DNA of 64,000 bases. It comes from Ganoderma boninense. Lineage: Eukaryota > Basidiomycota > Agaricomycetes > Polyporales > Polyporaceae. The notes under the pieces are model-generated. The model saw only the letters and a program-made list of their open reading frames with translations. It searched no databases and had not been told where the DNA came from. Where the stretch lies: assembly GCA_002900995.3 (NCBI GenBank), contig CM035307.1, positions 3,100,001-3,164,000 of the forward strand, written 5' to 3'. Shown one piece after another: positions 12,012 to 24,897 of the stretch. A program made the position numbers and the translations under genes. How positions within the stretch are numbered: the first letter of the stretch is position 1; every line of letters begins with the position of its first letter.

Positions 12012-14869
12012 TCACCAGTCCATTTTGTTCGCCTGCTTCGGCGCAGACACAGGAATCTTCGTCCCCTTGTACCCGAACCCGTCCAGCCACGGCCACAGCT
12101 GGCTTCTCCGGCCCTCGAACTCCTCGATCGACTGCCCGCGCTGCAGCGTCAGCCCGATGTCGTCCAGCCCGTTCAGCAGGCAGTGCCGCCGGAATGGATC
12201 CACATCGAACGGGAATGCTGGCTTGCCGCTCGCGCGCCGCACCTCCTGTTTGTCGAGGTCGATCTCGAGCTCGAGGCCCTCCTCCGCCTCCTGCGCGAGC
12301 TCTGCGCACTGTTCCTGGGGCAGGACGACAGGAAGCATGCCGTTCTGGAACGTGTTGTTCTTGAAGATGTCTGCGAAGCTCGGCGCGATGACGCTCATGA
12401 TCCCGAAGTCCTTCCTGTGAACGCGGTGCCGAAAAGACAGGGATGATGGCAGCAAGAATGATATATGACAGTCAGCGGCGCATATCAGTGCAATGGAACG
12501 AAGAATAATACGCACAGAGCCCACGGCGCGTGCTCGCGCGAGCTACCACAGCCGAAATTAGGCTTGTCGCAGACGATGATCTTTGCGTTTGTGTACGGCT
12601 CGCGGTTGAGCACGAAGTCGTTCGGCTTGCCGTCCGCGTCGAACCGCAGGTTTCCGAACAACGCATGCTTCAGGCCGGTACGCTTCAGCACCTTCAGGAA
12701 CCGCGCAGGCGTGATCATATCCGTATCGATGTTCTCGATGTGCAGGGGTGCCGCAATGCCCTTCAGCACCGTGAACTTCGCAACCTTCGACGCTGATTCG
12801 GTCGCCGGGAGAGGCGTCTCGGCGGCGGGGGCTGTCGCCTCGGTGAGCTGGATAGGTTCAGGGGGCGGGAGGACGGGGTCGGTGAGGAACTCGGTCGGGT
12901 TCACGAGCTTGAGCTTAGGTCCGGAAGCGATCTTCGCCTCCCCCTCCGCGCCCAGGAACTTCCGCACGTCCGTCAGGTGGCCCGTCAACGCAGCAGCGGC
13001 TGCCATTGCAGGACTGACGAGGTGTGTACGCCCACCAGGACCCTGGCGGCCCTCGAAGTTGCGGTTGCTCGTGGATGCACAGCGCTCCCCAGGCGACAGC
13101 TGGTCCTCGTTCATGCCCAGGCACATGGAGCAGCCGGCCTCGCGCCACTCGAAGCCCGCACGCTTGAAGACGGCGTCAAGGCCTTCCGCCTCGGCCTGCT
13201 GTTTGACGAGGCCCGAGCCTGGGACGATCATGCCGAACACCCCAGGGGCGAGACGTGCCTCGGGGCCCGCAGCGAGGACGACCTTCGCGGCGGACCGCAG
13301 ATCCTCGACGCGCGAGTTGGTGCACGAGCCGATGAAGACCTTCTGCACCTTGATCTCTTCCATCGGGGTGTTCGGGACCAGCCCCATGTACTTCAGCGCG
13401 CGCCCGATGGCGGCCTGCTTGCCTGCGTCCGTGAAGTTGGCGGGGTCGGGCACCTTGCCCGTGATGGGCACGACGTCCTGCGGCGACGTGCCCCAGGTGA
13501 CGGTCGGCACGATGTCCTCTCCGCGGATGTTGACCTCGACGTCGAAGTTCGCGCCCTCGTCCGTGCGGAGCGTGCGCCAGTAGGCCTCTGCGCGGTCCCA
13601 CACCTCCCCCTTCGGCGCGAGCGGACGGTTGCGGAGGTAGGCGAAAGTAACCTCGTCGGGCGCGATCATGCCCGCACGCGCGCCGCCCTCGATGGACATG
13701 TTGCACATGCTCATGCGGGCCTCCATGCTGAAGCTGCGGACGACTGAGCCGGCGAACTCAATGACGCAGCCTGTTCCACCGGCCGTACCGATGACACCGA
13801 TGATGTGGAGGACAACGTCTTTGGAGGTGACGCCTTCGCTGAGGGTGCCCTCGACGGTGACGCGCATGTTTTTGGCCTTTTTCTGAAGGAGAGTTTGTGT
13901 AGCGAGGACGTGCTCGACCTCAGACGTCCCGATACCGAACGCAAGGGAACCAAACGCTCCATGGGCTATTACGAAGGTGAGTACGTGGAAGAAAGAGATA
14001 TTTGCGACACATACTAGACGTGTGGGAGTCTCCGCAAACGCAAGTGATGCCGGGGAGCTATAGCCCTTGTGAGTGAGGGGAAAGGAAAACTTGGACGGCA
14101 TGAGAACGTAACATACCGTGAAACCCTCCTCAGGGCCGATGACATGAACAATACCCTGCCTCCTGTCGGTCATGCCGAAGTAGGTCAACCCAAACAACTT
14201 CACATTCTCTTCCAGGGTTGTGCATTGCGCGCGAGATTCTGGCTGAACAACGAATTCGGCCGTAGTGGTATAGCTCTTCCGGGAGGTTGTCCTGCATCGA
14301 GAGAAATCGTGTCAATAACGTTCTCTTCGCGTCCCAAAGTTGACTAGATGCGCAACAGTCTTCGGCGCGGTAAATGACGGTGGCCAAAGGACCATCGTCG
14401 GATGAGAGAAAACTCACGGGATATTGTGGTCCACAGTCGCAAGGGTGCAATCCGGACGCCGGACGGGACGGTTCGCGTTGCGCCTAAAATTAGGGAACAA
14501 TTTCTGAGCACACGTCCAAGAGCTGACCTTAACGCAGGGCGAGCACTCACAGTCCCTCGAACGCCTGGGGGCTCGTCACCTCGTGCACCAGGTGGCTATC
14601 AGAAGCACACAACGCCCAGTGGTTAGTTTCTCCGAGTGGAAGTGCCAATCAAATCGACTTGATTGGAAACGCACCGATCAATGTAAATGAGAGCAAGTCC
14701 GTTCTCGTCGACGTCACTGGGGGCGAAACACGGCACGAGAACGACATCAGTGCCAGTTCTCGACGAGGATGATGGGAGGCCTATACGGGTTGGAGAAGCT
14801 CACTTACATGACATGGTCTTCCCAGATCTTATCGTACAACGTCTTCGGCTGAGCAACCGGCGCGGGCAT
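12012..14869 (-). CDS. LEU1: 3-isopropylmalate dehydratase (isopropylmalate isomerase)
   Basis: Catalyses the second step of leucine synthesis, interconverting 2- and 3-isopropylmalate through a [4Fe-4S] cluster in the cytosol. I chose the start [20 protein letters not shown] at 14869 because the family begins here. Eight exons are inferred; the first is 14808-14869, and exon 5 starts [13 protein letters not shown] after a 134-nt intron. LeuC-type motifs: [23 protein letters not shown], then the cluster ligands GSCTNSR and GCSMCLGMN. The C-terminal LeuD swivel domain has [29 protein letters not shown] and [20 protein letters not shown]. The fused LeuC-LeuD order and a length near 780 residues are normal for fungi. 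No frame breaks were found here, unlike many neighbours. Confidence 0.95.
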
Positions 14870-15629
14870 TTTTACGCGTGCTTTTGGGAGGTCTAGGGCG
14901 GTACGAGGGAGAAGTGCAGCGAGGAGGGTGTTGGGAGAGAGGACTAAATACTCAGAGGATCCCTTTGCGCTTGTTCTGACTCGGAGCAGCAGATCACAAA
15001 ACATCTCAGCGAGTGTGGGGTCCCCAGTCGGCCGAACAGCACCGACAGTCATTGCCTCAATCCGATTGGCTATCAAAAGTCACGGTCGGCGTTCTTCCAA
15101 GTTGAATATTAAAATCACGGCCGGCATTCTTCAATTACTTAAGCTCCGGAGCAAGTCAGCAGACGGTGCAACGAGGAAGCCTGCAGGTCAATATACCAAC
15201 CGCACGCACATCGACAGGTAGCCGATAAGTAGAAAGTTCCTGGAGCACCGTGAACAGCACGTTCCTTTTGTAAGGGATAGAAAGAGTTGAAAAAATCGGT
15301 CTCAAGAGTTTAACCACCATTGGTAATAGTGAATGCTTCCGTCATCATACAATGACTAAATGAAGGTGTTTCTACATTGTTCTACACTGACCGGATAATG
15401 ACCTCCCAGATAGACATTGATTTAGTCATATACACCATGCTATACTAAAACCCAAGGAATGGAACAACTGCCAATGATCCTGCTACGGTCAGCTGCAGGC
15501 TGACAGGAGCTCGATACAAAACGTACCACAGTCTAGCCCGCGGCACGAAGTCTCTCGAGGTTAATGGACACTCTTATGTTTGCTGGAGTGCTCCCCCTAC
15601 CCCTCCCGGCCTACCGACAGCACACCCGG
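14870..15629. other. Intergenic, LEU1 promoter region
   Basis: About 760 bp with no gene recognised. It becomes AT-richer toward 15,250-15,500. It contains the LEU1 promoter and the 3' end of the methyltransferase gene. Confidence 0.4.
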
Positions 15630-16720
15630 TTATTTGCGCAATAAGCGCAATAGAGAGATGGCGTCACGCGAGTACACTTCACGCTGCGGATCGTCGGTGA
15701 TGGGATCCCAGATGAAGGCCTTCTTCAGCAGTGTGAAGAAACGCTTGTCCGCCTATTTTCTGGCGATCAGAATTCAGTCAACTCTAACCGACATATTGTT
15801 TACTGGCCTTTCTACGTTTCTTGTAGCAAAACAAAACATCGGTTGATGCATCGGCAACGAGGTCTGTGAGTGTCTGTACCAGCAGTGGAAAGGCAGGTTC
15901 GAAGTAAACACAGTCTGCCGCTAGTATCAGATCTGGAGTCGGGATGCTGTTCGGGATAGGTTCGCCCCTGTCGTAGAGGCATGAGCCATGTCTCTGTGAT
16001 TGGTAGAGACACAGCAGACCAGTTCAGTTCTGCGACCGTAACGCTGTCGGCCAGCTTGTTGAGGTCAACGTTCCGTTTCATGATATCCAGCAAGGGACTA
16101 AGAGCGACAGGCCCAATGGGATGAGAAGGTCGCGTCGAGGAAAGAGACCGGGATCAAAAGAAAGTACGAACGCTTGGTCCGTGATCCAAACGCGAGCCCC
16201 GAGACGACCAGCGACGAGACCTACGAGACCAGTTCCGCTGCCCAGCTCGAGGACTATCTTGCCCTTCAGAGAGCCTTTGTGGGTGATGTAGCTCGACAGG
16301 ACCTGCAGAATTAGGGCATTCGCATCTCGAGCGAACATAGTCAAAGTCAGGGACGCTAACGGACCTCTCCAGCCGGCCATGTAATGCCTCCGCACCCCGG
16401 CGACGCATCGACCGAGAGGTTGACTGTGATGGGCGCAGGCACCTCCGTGTGATCTTGGATGGCAGGAGCTCGATGGAACGACAGCTCTATGGACTGATTG
16501 CGAATGGAAGGCGGTTGTACCGGGACTATGCGCACCGAGCCGTCTTCATCGGGATCAGCATCATCGCGTAGGTGACGGAGGGGGTCGAGCTCGTCGAGTT
16601 TCTCTTCTAGCGCAAGGTCGAGCATGAGCCAGGGGTGTGGATGAGGAGCTGCGGGGGTGCGGCAGCCTCGAGGCGGGAAGCGGGAACGATAACGGGGGGA
16701 GAGAGAGATCGAGGCTGCAT
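15630..16720 (-). CDS. METTL21/EFM6-like protein-lysine methyltransferase (family 16)
   Basis: Class I SAM-dependent methyltransferase. The SAM-binding motif I is IVLELGSGTGLVGLVAGRLG, followed by VWITDQ, the helix LLDIMKRNVDLNKLADSV, and the post-II signature PDLILAADCVYFEPAFPLL. It ends VLFCYKKRRKA and RFFTLLKKAFIWDP. These motifs match the yeast Efm/METTL21 group that methylates lysines on translation factors; EFM6 is my closest guess. The start MQPRSLSPPVIVPASRLE (16720) is in frame with LALEEKLDELDPL only if the C5 run near 16657 had six C, and the junction near 15810 may hide another one-base error. It diverges from the CBM48 gene across about 400 bp. Confidence 0.75.
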
Positions 16721-17122
16721 GGACTGAGGCCGGTGTGTGAGGCAGCGAATGAGCTCATCGGCAGAGAGGCGCCCGCGCGGGTGCGAGCTGTCGATTGAGA
16801 CTTGATTGAGACGGACTTTGGGGCTGCCAGCCCTCGCCTGCACAAGAAGCGAGCTCTCACGCGTCCGCGTTATCAGACCAGCAAATCGGCCAGCAGCCCT
16901 CTTTCCATCCCCCATCTCCTTTCCACCGCGCACAGCGTCCGCGGTCAGTGCATTCCACGACATTAAGCGCCCGTGTCCAACGCTGACGGGTAAACTGGAA
17001 TCGCCTGGCTGTTCCGCAACTTGCTCCCTTCCAGCTTAGTGCGCCAGCAGCGCTACCCCTCTAACCTCTCCCTCTCCTAACCATCGTCTTTCTTTCTTCC
17101 TCACGACACGCACGAATCCATA
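16721..17122. other. Divergent promoter, methyltransferase / CBM48 gene
   Basis: About 400 bp separate the two start codons. Upstream in-frame methionines for the methyltransferase exist up to 16963, so its true start may lie inside this interval. Confidence 0.4.
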
Positions 17123-18816
17123 ATGTCCGAATGCTATCAGGCAACCTTCCGCTGGTGCGTCACCTGTCGACGATCGCGCCCCCGCAAATTCGATCCTGTT
17201 GACCGCCCTTACGCACAGGCCACACCGCAACGCCTCCAACGTCATTATCACCGGCTCCTTTGACGGCGTGAGTCCCCTTCCAGCTCCATCCGCGGGCCTC
17301 GCCTCGCCCTCCATCGCCGATCCCGAACCCGCGCAATGAAGGGTGCTAATCTAAGCCGTTGACATGTTCCGCGCGCCCTATATATGCTCCAGTGGTCATG
17401 CTCGCGCTACCTCACCAAGTCCAACTCCGGCTTCTTCGAAGGCATTGTCCAGATCCCCTGGGGCGAGAAGGTCGCGTACAAGTACATCGTCGACGGCAGG
17501 TGGGCCACGACCGACGACCGCCCGACCGAGATGGACAACGAGGGAAACCTGAACAACGTCTACCGCGCCCCGGCGCGACCTGAATCTCCGTTCAAGCCCA
17601 TGCCCGCGCCCGCGCCCGCACCCGCACCCGTGGAACCAGAGGAGGAGCCCAAGGCACAAACTGGGCAGACGGAAACTGAAGCGACCGAGGGGACGTCTGT
17701 GGGGGCAGTAGGTGCGTTGGGGGCGGTCACGGCCACCGTTGTTGGTGTTGTGGAGACCGCCAAACAGGCTGCTGTCGACATGGTGGAAGCGATGGCCCCT
17801 GGAACAACCGACACCCCGGCAGAGACCCCTGTAGTCGAGGTGCGTCTTGCCGCTGTCGACATCTTCGCTGTCTCTGAAGCATTTCGGGTTCCCAGACTCC
17901 TCAGCCCGAGCCTACCCCCGCTCCCGCTCCCGAGGCCACTGAAGCCTCGGAGGCCGCCCCAGCTCCTGTGCCTACCCATGAATCCGAACCTACCCCTCCT
18001 CCGGTGCCCGAACCTAGCCAGCCTGAAGTAGTTGCGCCCGACACAACGGCGGCGATCCTCCCTTCTGAGCCCACGCCGGTCGCGCCTATCGTCCCGGTCG
18101 CGATACTCCCCCTCAGCACTGAACCGGCCTCTGAGTCCGTCACTGCACCCCTCGCCGATGTGTCGGAGAGCAAGTCGCTGGACACGGCAGTCGTCAAAGG
18201 CACCTCGACGGCGGATACGTCTTCCCCGCCTGCGCCTGTGCCTGCACCCGCACCAGAAACGGCGCCATCGACACACGTCCCCGCACCTGCCAACGCCACC
18301 GTCGATGAGAAGCCCCCCGCGGATGCTGCTGGTCCTTCCGAACAGAAGCCGGCCACAAACGGCGACGGGCCTTCCGAAGACAAGGCTGCTGTCACCGGCA
18401 CCCCTGCCGTAGATGGTGCAGACGCACCCAAATCCGCGACGACGGACGGGACCACGCCAGCCACGACGGACAGCACGCCTAAGCCCGAGGCGGCCCCCGT
18501 GAGTGGAGCCGAACAGGCTGCGGCGCCTGTGAACGGCAAGACGACAACGACAACGACAACGCCGACCAAGGAGAAGAAGATGCGCTTCCCTTCTCTGTCG
18601 TCACGATCCTCGAAACACACGCGCGGGGGCTCGTCTGCCGAGAACACGGCCCCGACTCATGGCGCGAGCGAGCAGGGGGAGAGGACGACCAACGGCGACG
18701 GCAAGGACACGGTGTCGAGCCGTTTCACAGGCTCACAACGGCACAAGCGGACGAGCATCTTTGGCAAGATCAAGGAGGTCTTCTCCCATCACAAAAACGA
18801 GCCTCCGTCGTCGTAG
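17123..18816 (+). CDS. CBM48 / AMPK-beta-like glycogen-binding domain protein (Crp1/Mdg1-like)
   Basis: Exons 17123-17154, 17219-17267, 17393-17839 and 17896-18816. The spliced N-terminus reads YQATFRWPHRNASNVIITGS, then FDGWS, GFFEGIVQIPWGEKVAYKYI and VDGRWATTDDRPTEMDNEGN. This is the CBM48 fold of AMPK-beta and of yeast Crp1/Mdg1, which bind polysaccharide or act in signalling. Everything after about residue 100 is a Pro/Ala/Thr-rich disordered region with PAPAP repeats. The extreme C-terminus RTSIFGKIKEVFSHHK looks like a short basic amphipathic helix. No catalytic residues are seen. Binding of glucans is expected from the family but unproven here. Confidence 0.82.
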
Positions 18817-19613
18817 GCGTGGGCGCTCTGCGATCTTGGGTAGTTCCCAGCTTCTCGTGTCGGGAGGGAGTTACGGTTAGACGGCGCGCACGATGGGGAT
18901 TGGAGGAGCGAGCGAGCCGGCGCGGTAGCTGGCTCGTGTTGGATTGAGGGACCATTCGATATCACTCCAGACGTATTTGTTTTTCCGCTCGCGGTCATAG
19001 AGGTCTGATACCTACCTACCTACGTATTTTCTGCGCTGGGGTCCAAAACGGTTTGTTTCCCACTCGCCTAGTGTGCTTGTATATACTAGCTGGCGCCATG
19101 TGCCTTGTATCATATCTCGGAATGGTCATCAGCGTGTCGTTCAGCAGCGTCCGGTATTGGGAGAATGGTCCATTCAGGTCATAACTCGTCTCTGGGATGG
19201 AAATTGCTGTTCATGCTCCGATGCCCCTTGTTTGACTGCTCGCTCGTCCATCGAGGATGGTTTATGTTTCTCCAGTATCGGGTCGTGATTGTTAAGCTTA
19301 CAACAAGCGGGACAATTCCACGTTACAGGAAGGCAGCATACGCTGTCCAGAGATCGGTGGCCTGGAGGAGATTGAAAATAATAAGTTTAATGAGTCCGAA
19401 CTTGATGATCTTATGACCAGGCTTTCCTTGCCACCGGGGATAGGTTCCATCCTTGTGAAGTTTCAGAGAACATGAGACACTAGCCATGTAACTACAAACT
19501 GAGGAGCGCATGAGCATAGTAGCCCGGGAAAGCAATACACCAATCGGGTGGCTCTCAACCCATGTACCCCTGGTTCCAGGAATCCGACCGATTCGGAGTG
19601 CACCGGGTATACC
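18817..19613. other. Intergenic between convergent genes
   Basis: About 800 bp with no credible gene. A short TACC repeat lies near 19,011-19,022. Confidence 0.4.
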
Positions 19614-20903
19614 TCACAGCTTCTTCGCGAACAGCTCAACCTCGGGCTTGATACTTGCGAGCATGTCCTGAGTGGTGTGCTTCGGCTTCCAACCCAGTGC
19701 CCGCCCGCGATCCGCGCGCGCGCGGGAGTTCGTGCCGCTATACCACCCGGCCCTTTCGCTCCTCCAGTATTTCTTGAGCTCATCGACGGTAAAAGTCGTC
19801 GGTTCCGGTTTCTCAGACAGCCCGAGGTCGACCATGGCTTGTCCGATGGCCGTGGAGATGTCGAGCCAGTGGTGCTCGCCGTTCTCCCCGAAGTAGAAGC
19901 CCTCCCAGCCATGGCCGGTCTTGTCGGGGTTCGCCACGATGTTGTCGAAGAGGACCATGTAGAGATCGGCGACTGCGAATGCGGGTCTATGTTAGAACGA
20001 AGCATGCTACGGGTAACCAACTGCTGCCAGGCCGATAAAAAGACTTGCCATCGGTAATGTGAACGTTTGGCCACCAAGGCAAGCCCTTTCCGACGACTCC
20101 AGCCTGTCCACGGGCGAGGGATGCTTGGATCAGCTGCGGGATCTGTTGGGAATGAGGGTTCGCAATGCCAGCATCAGCGAGCGCGTGCGTAGCAACACCA
20201 TAGATTGTCGACGGGAGGACGATATGAGTCCGAGCGTATCCCTTCTCGTCCGCATCGACCACCAGCAAGTCGACGTTACGATGGGAAGCGGTGGGAGGGA
20301 TCGACTTGATCTGCTCAACGTTGAGGTCGCTGTAGATCGTGTCCGACGCATATGCACCCCGTGCATCGTCCGTCAGGACACCCGTCCCCGACTGCGCGAG
20401 CATGGTGAGGACCGGCGAATACAACTTTCAACACCCGTCGACTTACGGTGTGGATGAGAATAGGCAAGTCGCCCAGCTTGCTGTGCCTACTTCTGAGACC
20501 CTTCAGGATAGCGGCGATGAGAGGCTCGTCATCAGCATCGGCCTAGCAGATTTTCACTCAGTTCCTGTATTATAGGAAGCGAGGGAGTGCATAAACACAT
20601 ACAAGATGGAAAATGACATGACTGTCCTCCACGATCTTCTCGATCTTGTCATGTTCGCTATGAGTTCCAACGACAACCTTAACGCCGAATTTGTCGTTGA
20701 GTATCTTGGCTTTTTCAGGACTACGGACGAGGGCGGTTATCTCGAAGGTGTCACTGCTGGGGTGGTTAAGAAGACTGGCGAGGACTGCGCCTCCGATGTA
20801 GCCTGTAAGCCGGAAAAACGATGAGCATTTCTTAGGCTAGCGCCGAGGCTGTACTGCACTTACCAGTGACGCCGGTAATGAAGATAGGCGTCTTTGAGGA
20901 CAT
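19614..20903 (-). CDS. NAD(P)-binding epimerase/dehydratase-like protein
   Basis: Rossmann-fold oxidoreductase of the extended SDR/NmrA type. The start at 20903 gives SSKTPIFITGVTGYIGGAVL, with a TGxxGxxG dinucleotide motif split by an intron. Next come ITALVRSPEKAKILNDKFGV, an acidic stretch ADADDEPLIAAILKGL, and IHTSGTGVLTDDARG. The C-terminal half has HIVLPSTIYG, GLPWWPNVHITDG, ADLYMVLFDNI, and ends EVELFAKKL. I see no clean catalytic YxxxK, so activity and substrate are unknown. Length is near 340 residues, normal for such fungal proteins. Confidence 0.8.
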
Positions 20904-21264
20904 AACGTACTGGCGGGGATGAAGACAGTTGCAAGCGTAAGCACGACTGGAGCACCCTTGAAAACAACGTCGATGCGCCTACGAGATGAGGCATATAAAC
21001 TACTCCCATAACGCTCGCTTTGTCATCTGACCATGGATTACCAAGCATCCTCATCTCAGCCTCCACCAAGCAAATGAAAAAATCAGCGACAGCAACCCTC
21101 TAAGCAAGACATTGGTAATGAGGGTATAATGAGCACAGCAGACTCTCAAGATTTGGAAGCAGGAGACGTTTTCGAGGTACAAGAAACACGAGTACAGATC
21201 ATCAGCATACGCCTGCACCATACATCGTACCATTGGCCTCGACTTTACTTCGACACGAGCGCGC
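20904..21264. other. Intergenic between two minus-strand genes
   Basis: About 360 bp carrying the promoter of the epimerase-like gene and the 3' end of the RGG/Q-rich gene. Nothing else recognised. Confidence 0.4.
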
Positions 21265-24200
21265 TCAAGCTGGCGGAGCTCGCCCGCCCTTTTTCTCCAC
21301 CCGCCACTCCTTGAAGATACCGTCCAAGCTTTTGTAGATGAGATGAGAAGGAAGGCTTCTGATGATCTCCCCCACGCGTTCTTCTGCTTCACCCTTCCCT
21401 TTGTCGCCCGCGGCCTTCTTGGCATACTCGACAGTGAGGCGGAAGATTGCCAACACGGCGAGCGAGACATGAGTTTGTTGCGCGGCGTGTGCAGAGTCCG
21501 GGGACAGAGCGGAAAGGAGGGGGCCCGAGACAGAGGGCGGAGGAATGGGTGCGTTCTGCGTGAACGTGGACCGCTCGCCGCGCACGAGGCGGAGAAGGAT
21601 CTCAAGGATGTTGTCGGTCTCGGCCATGTGCGTGCGGAGAAAGCGCTGACGCTCGGTTGGCTGCCCAGACGTTAGAGTTGCTCGCCCAGGACTCCAAGAG
21701 CGTCCAAATGGTGGGTGCCTGCAGGCACCGTGAGTATGGGAAAATCGTGGCAGCGGAAGAAAACAAGCGCACCGGATCAGGATCAACAACTTCGACTCTC
21801 CTCTCCCAACCATCAGCAGCATCTCCGGCGACCCAGAACATTCGACCAAACATGCTCCTCAGCCACTCCTGGACGTCGCCCGTCTTCACCCAACGAGGTT
21901 CTGACAGTGGCTTCTCCTTGTCGAGGTAGAGTACCAGCTGAACTTCGGAAGGAATCGTGGCCTTCCAGAGCGGAGGAACGGTGGGGTCGCTTTCCAGCTG
22001 TTCAGAGAGCTCAAGTGATATGTAAGTACTTTCTTCAGAACATCCTTCCATCTAGTAAGAAGGGGTCAGCGAGGTTCAAATTCGGTCATCGCGAATGGCA
22101 TTCGACTCACAGCGATGCCTCTGAAGCCGCCGCGCTCGTCAGCCATCAGTGAAACCGTGACTTCAACGCGGCCTTCAGCCCTGAAGACCTTCAGTTTCGG
22201 CACAACTTCGGCATCGATGACGAGTCTCCTCGTGGCCCCCGCATACGAAACGGACAGACGATTCGCAGAAGGAATCTTCTCCCCAAGGAGATTGTTGGCT
22301 GTGGAGGGGGTACCGACAGGCGCCCCATTCTCAGCCCCATACGCACTCTCATCGTACTGGGTCGCGGACTGGGTAGCCTCGTAGTCGTGGTGTTCGAGGC
22401 CATCGCCACCATCGATGACTGTAGAAGCGTAGGGAGAAGCTTGAACCTGCTCCTGGTCCGTGTCTGCTACCGTGGTCATAGAATCCGTCGCTTGCAACGG
22501 TGCGGGACGAGGCACTGGAGGACCAGACTGGGCAATTTCAGCATTCGTGCCTGTGCTCTGCGACGAAGTGTCGGCAAGAGCTGTGGCAGGGGGCGCGTCC
22601 GGAGGAACACTCCCGTTGGGAGCTTGGAGAGGAGGGACAGAAGAAACGGGGTCCTGCGAGTGCTCGTTCGAATTAGCTTGCGACGAAGCGGCCGGGACAG
22701 CGCCCCCTTCTTGGAGCTCCTGAGAGCCTGAAGGCGCATCGGCATGGCCAGCGCCATTGACCAGAGGATGTTCGGTGGCATCATGCGTCCCATTAGCAAT
22801 GTAACCCGTGTAGTGTTCGTCATCAGGGCCCACTTCCGAGCCCTGCGCATCCTCGTCGCCCATTGCGTGGTCACCGTCGTGTCCATCCCCTTGCATATAC
22901 TCATTGCCTTCAAAACGATAAAAACAGCCAAATTAGTGGTGCGAACGAGGATATGTGTGAACAATGTTGTCCACACAAGCGCAGGCTCAGTGAGAGACGG
23001 ACGCTTACCATAATCACCGTCGCCGGCGTCGCCATGGTCCAGGAAGTGCTCGACTTCACTGACATGGAGATTCTCTCGGCTTTCGCCGTCACCCTCCTCT
23101 TCGCCAATGGCAGCCATCAACCAATCGCCCTCGCTCGTCGTCTCGGCGACGCTCGGGGCTACGCTGTCACGGCCGGCACCGTCATAGTCCCCACCAGAAG
23201 CATGAGGTGGAGGAGGCGGAGCGCCCCGACCCTCCTCGTAGTCGCCATCATCATCCTCGAGCTTCTTGCGCTTGCCTTTGCGCGCATTGGGAAGGGACGC
23301 AGCATAGCTGGACTGAGAGATAGGATGCGCGTCATCAGGAGAAACGGGAGTGTGGAAGTACATCCGGACCCGTGAAGGGGGCGGAGGAAGCAAAGCTTCA
23401 ATCTCCGCCTTCACAGCAGACGCATCGGGAGCAGGAGCAGAAACAGCAGGAATGACAGCGGCCGCGGCATCCGCGCCAGTGCTGGTACCCTCAGCAGTCG
23501 CTGGAGTGGTCCCATCAGATGGCTGGACGACCGGTGGCGTGTCAGAGGGAACAGAAGCAGCAGGCTGGACTTCGTCTTTGACCACGGCAGGGTCAACGGG
23601 GTCAGGAATCGTTCCCCACACCCAGCTCAGACCGGGGATTTTGAGACCGACGATCTTAAAGTCGGTCAGCGTCCGCTTATTCTCGTCCCGCTTACCAGTT
23701 GAGAAGTTGCCGGATGTTATGCTGACGTTGTCGCGACTGCCCGTAGAAGAGGAATCACCGTGTCGACCCCCGCGGCTTGAGAACCCTTGTCCACGGCCAC
23801 GGAACGACGAATGCGACTGGTTCTGGTGGTGATTGTGGTAGTTTTGCTGGTTGTGTTGCTGGTATTGCTGACCGTGCGAGTAGCCTTGGTTCGAGAACGA
23901 GCCGCCGCGCCGATTGTCTTTGTTGCCGTATCCGCCGCGGTTGGAACCTTGCCCTCGGAAGCTGCCACTCCCTCCACCCTGGTTCCCTCCTCCTCGGTTG
24001 CCCATGTTGTTGTAGCTTCCTCCCCTCCCACGGTTCGTCCCTCTGGTCATGCCCATCGACCCTCCACCACGACCACGAGACTGCATATTCCCCCCACGCC
24101 CCGCGTTGTACCCACCTCTCCCACCCTGCTGAGGCCCACCGCCCCTACTGTACTGTCCTTGGTTTGGGTTCTGACCATAACCCCCTGGCTGTTGCATTGG

Positions 24201-24897
24201 AGGAGGGGGAGGAGGTGGCTGAAACTGGGGTGGAGGAGGCGGCGGACCGCGATGCTGATTCGGACCATCGAAACGTTGCCGTTTGGCGGGGGGAACTGCT
24301 GAGGGGAACCGTGGTGCTGGCTATGCTGGCGGTTGGGTCGATGTTGCTGCTGTTGCTGGGAAAGAATTGCTGGGGCTGCTGTTGGTACGGCTGGGGAGGC
24401 GCCTGCTGGAATGGAACAGGAGCGGCCTGGGGGACGGCTTGAGCTGCTTGTTGAGGCACGTACGGCTGTTGATATGCCCCTGCTTGAGGCTGGTAAGGAT
24501 TGTACTGGGGTTGGGGTTGGGGAGGCGGTGGAGGCGGGGGTTGGACGACAGGGGGAGGAGGCTGAAAGTGTTGCTGGTGCTGATGTTGCTGCTGGGTTTG
24601 CTGAGCCTGCTGCTGGCGTTGCTGTTGTTGTTGCCAGTTCGCGCCGTAACCATAATTCGCGTATAGTTGGGCCTGATCAGCGGGGCGAGCGGCGGTCGCG
24701 GCAGCAGCTTGCTGAGCAGGTTGTGACGCGCTCCACTGCGCACCGTATGCGCCGGCCGCGCTGGCTTGTTGAGCAGCGGCAGCAGCGGCCCAGTACGCCG
24801 AGTAGTCCGGCTGAGCTGGCTGGGGCGGTGGAGGACCGGGAGGGAGGGGAGGCTGCTGTGGGGTGTACGCCGCGGTAGCAAAAGGGTTCTTGTTCAT
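21265..24897 (-). CDS. Q/P- and RGG-rich protein with conserved folded C-terminal region, function unknown
   Basis: Starts MNKNPFATAAYTPQQPPLPP at 24897. The first 220 residues are Q/A/P-rich and prion-like (PolyQ near 24,560-24,640). After a basic KRQR patch comes a Gly-rich RGG/RGR region, then FKIVGLKIPGLSWVWG, then long acidic disorder (DDDGDYEEGRG). The last 250 residues look folded: RLVIDAEVVPKLKVFRAEGR, then LRSMFGRMFWVAGDAADG, PTIWTLLESWASNSNV and IIRSLPSHLIYKSLDGIFKE. Introns occur at about 22,920, 22,050 and 21,730. Frame requires one C more in each of two runs (near 24,289 and 24,350) and one G fewer near 21,665. RGG plus prion-like composition suggests an RNA-granule or chromatin role, but I recognise no named family. 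Confidence 0.72.

Noticed and set aside
12977..13747. 256-residue plus-strand open frame
   Set aside because: Antisense shadow of LEU1, whose catalytic motifs lie on the minus strand.
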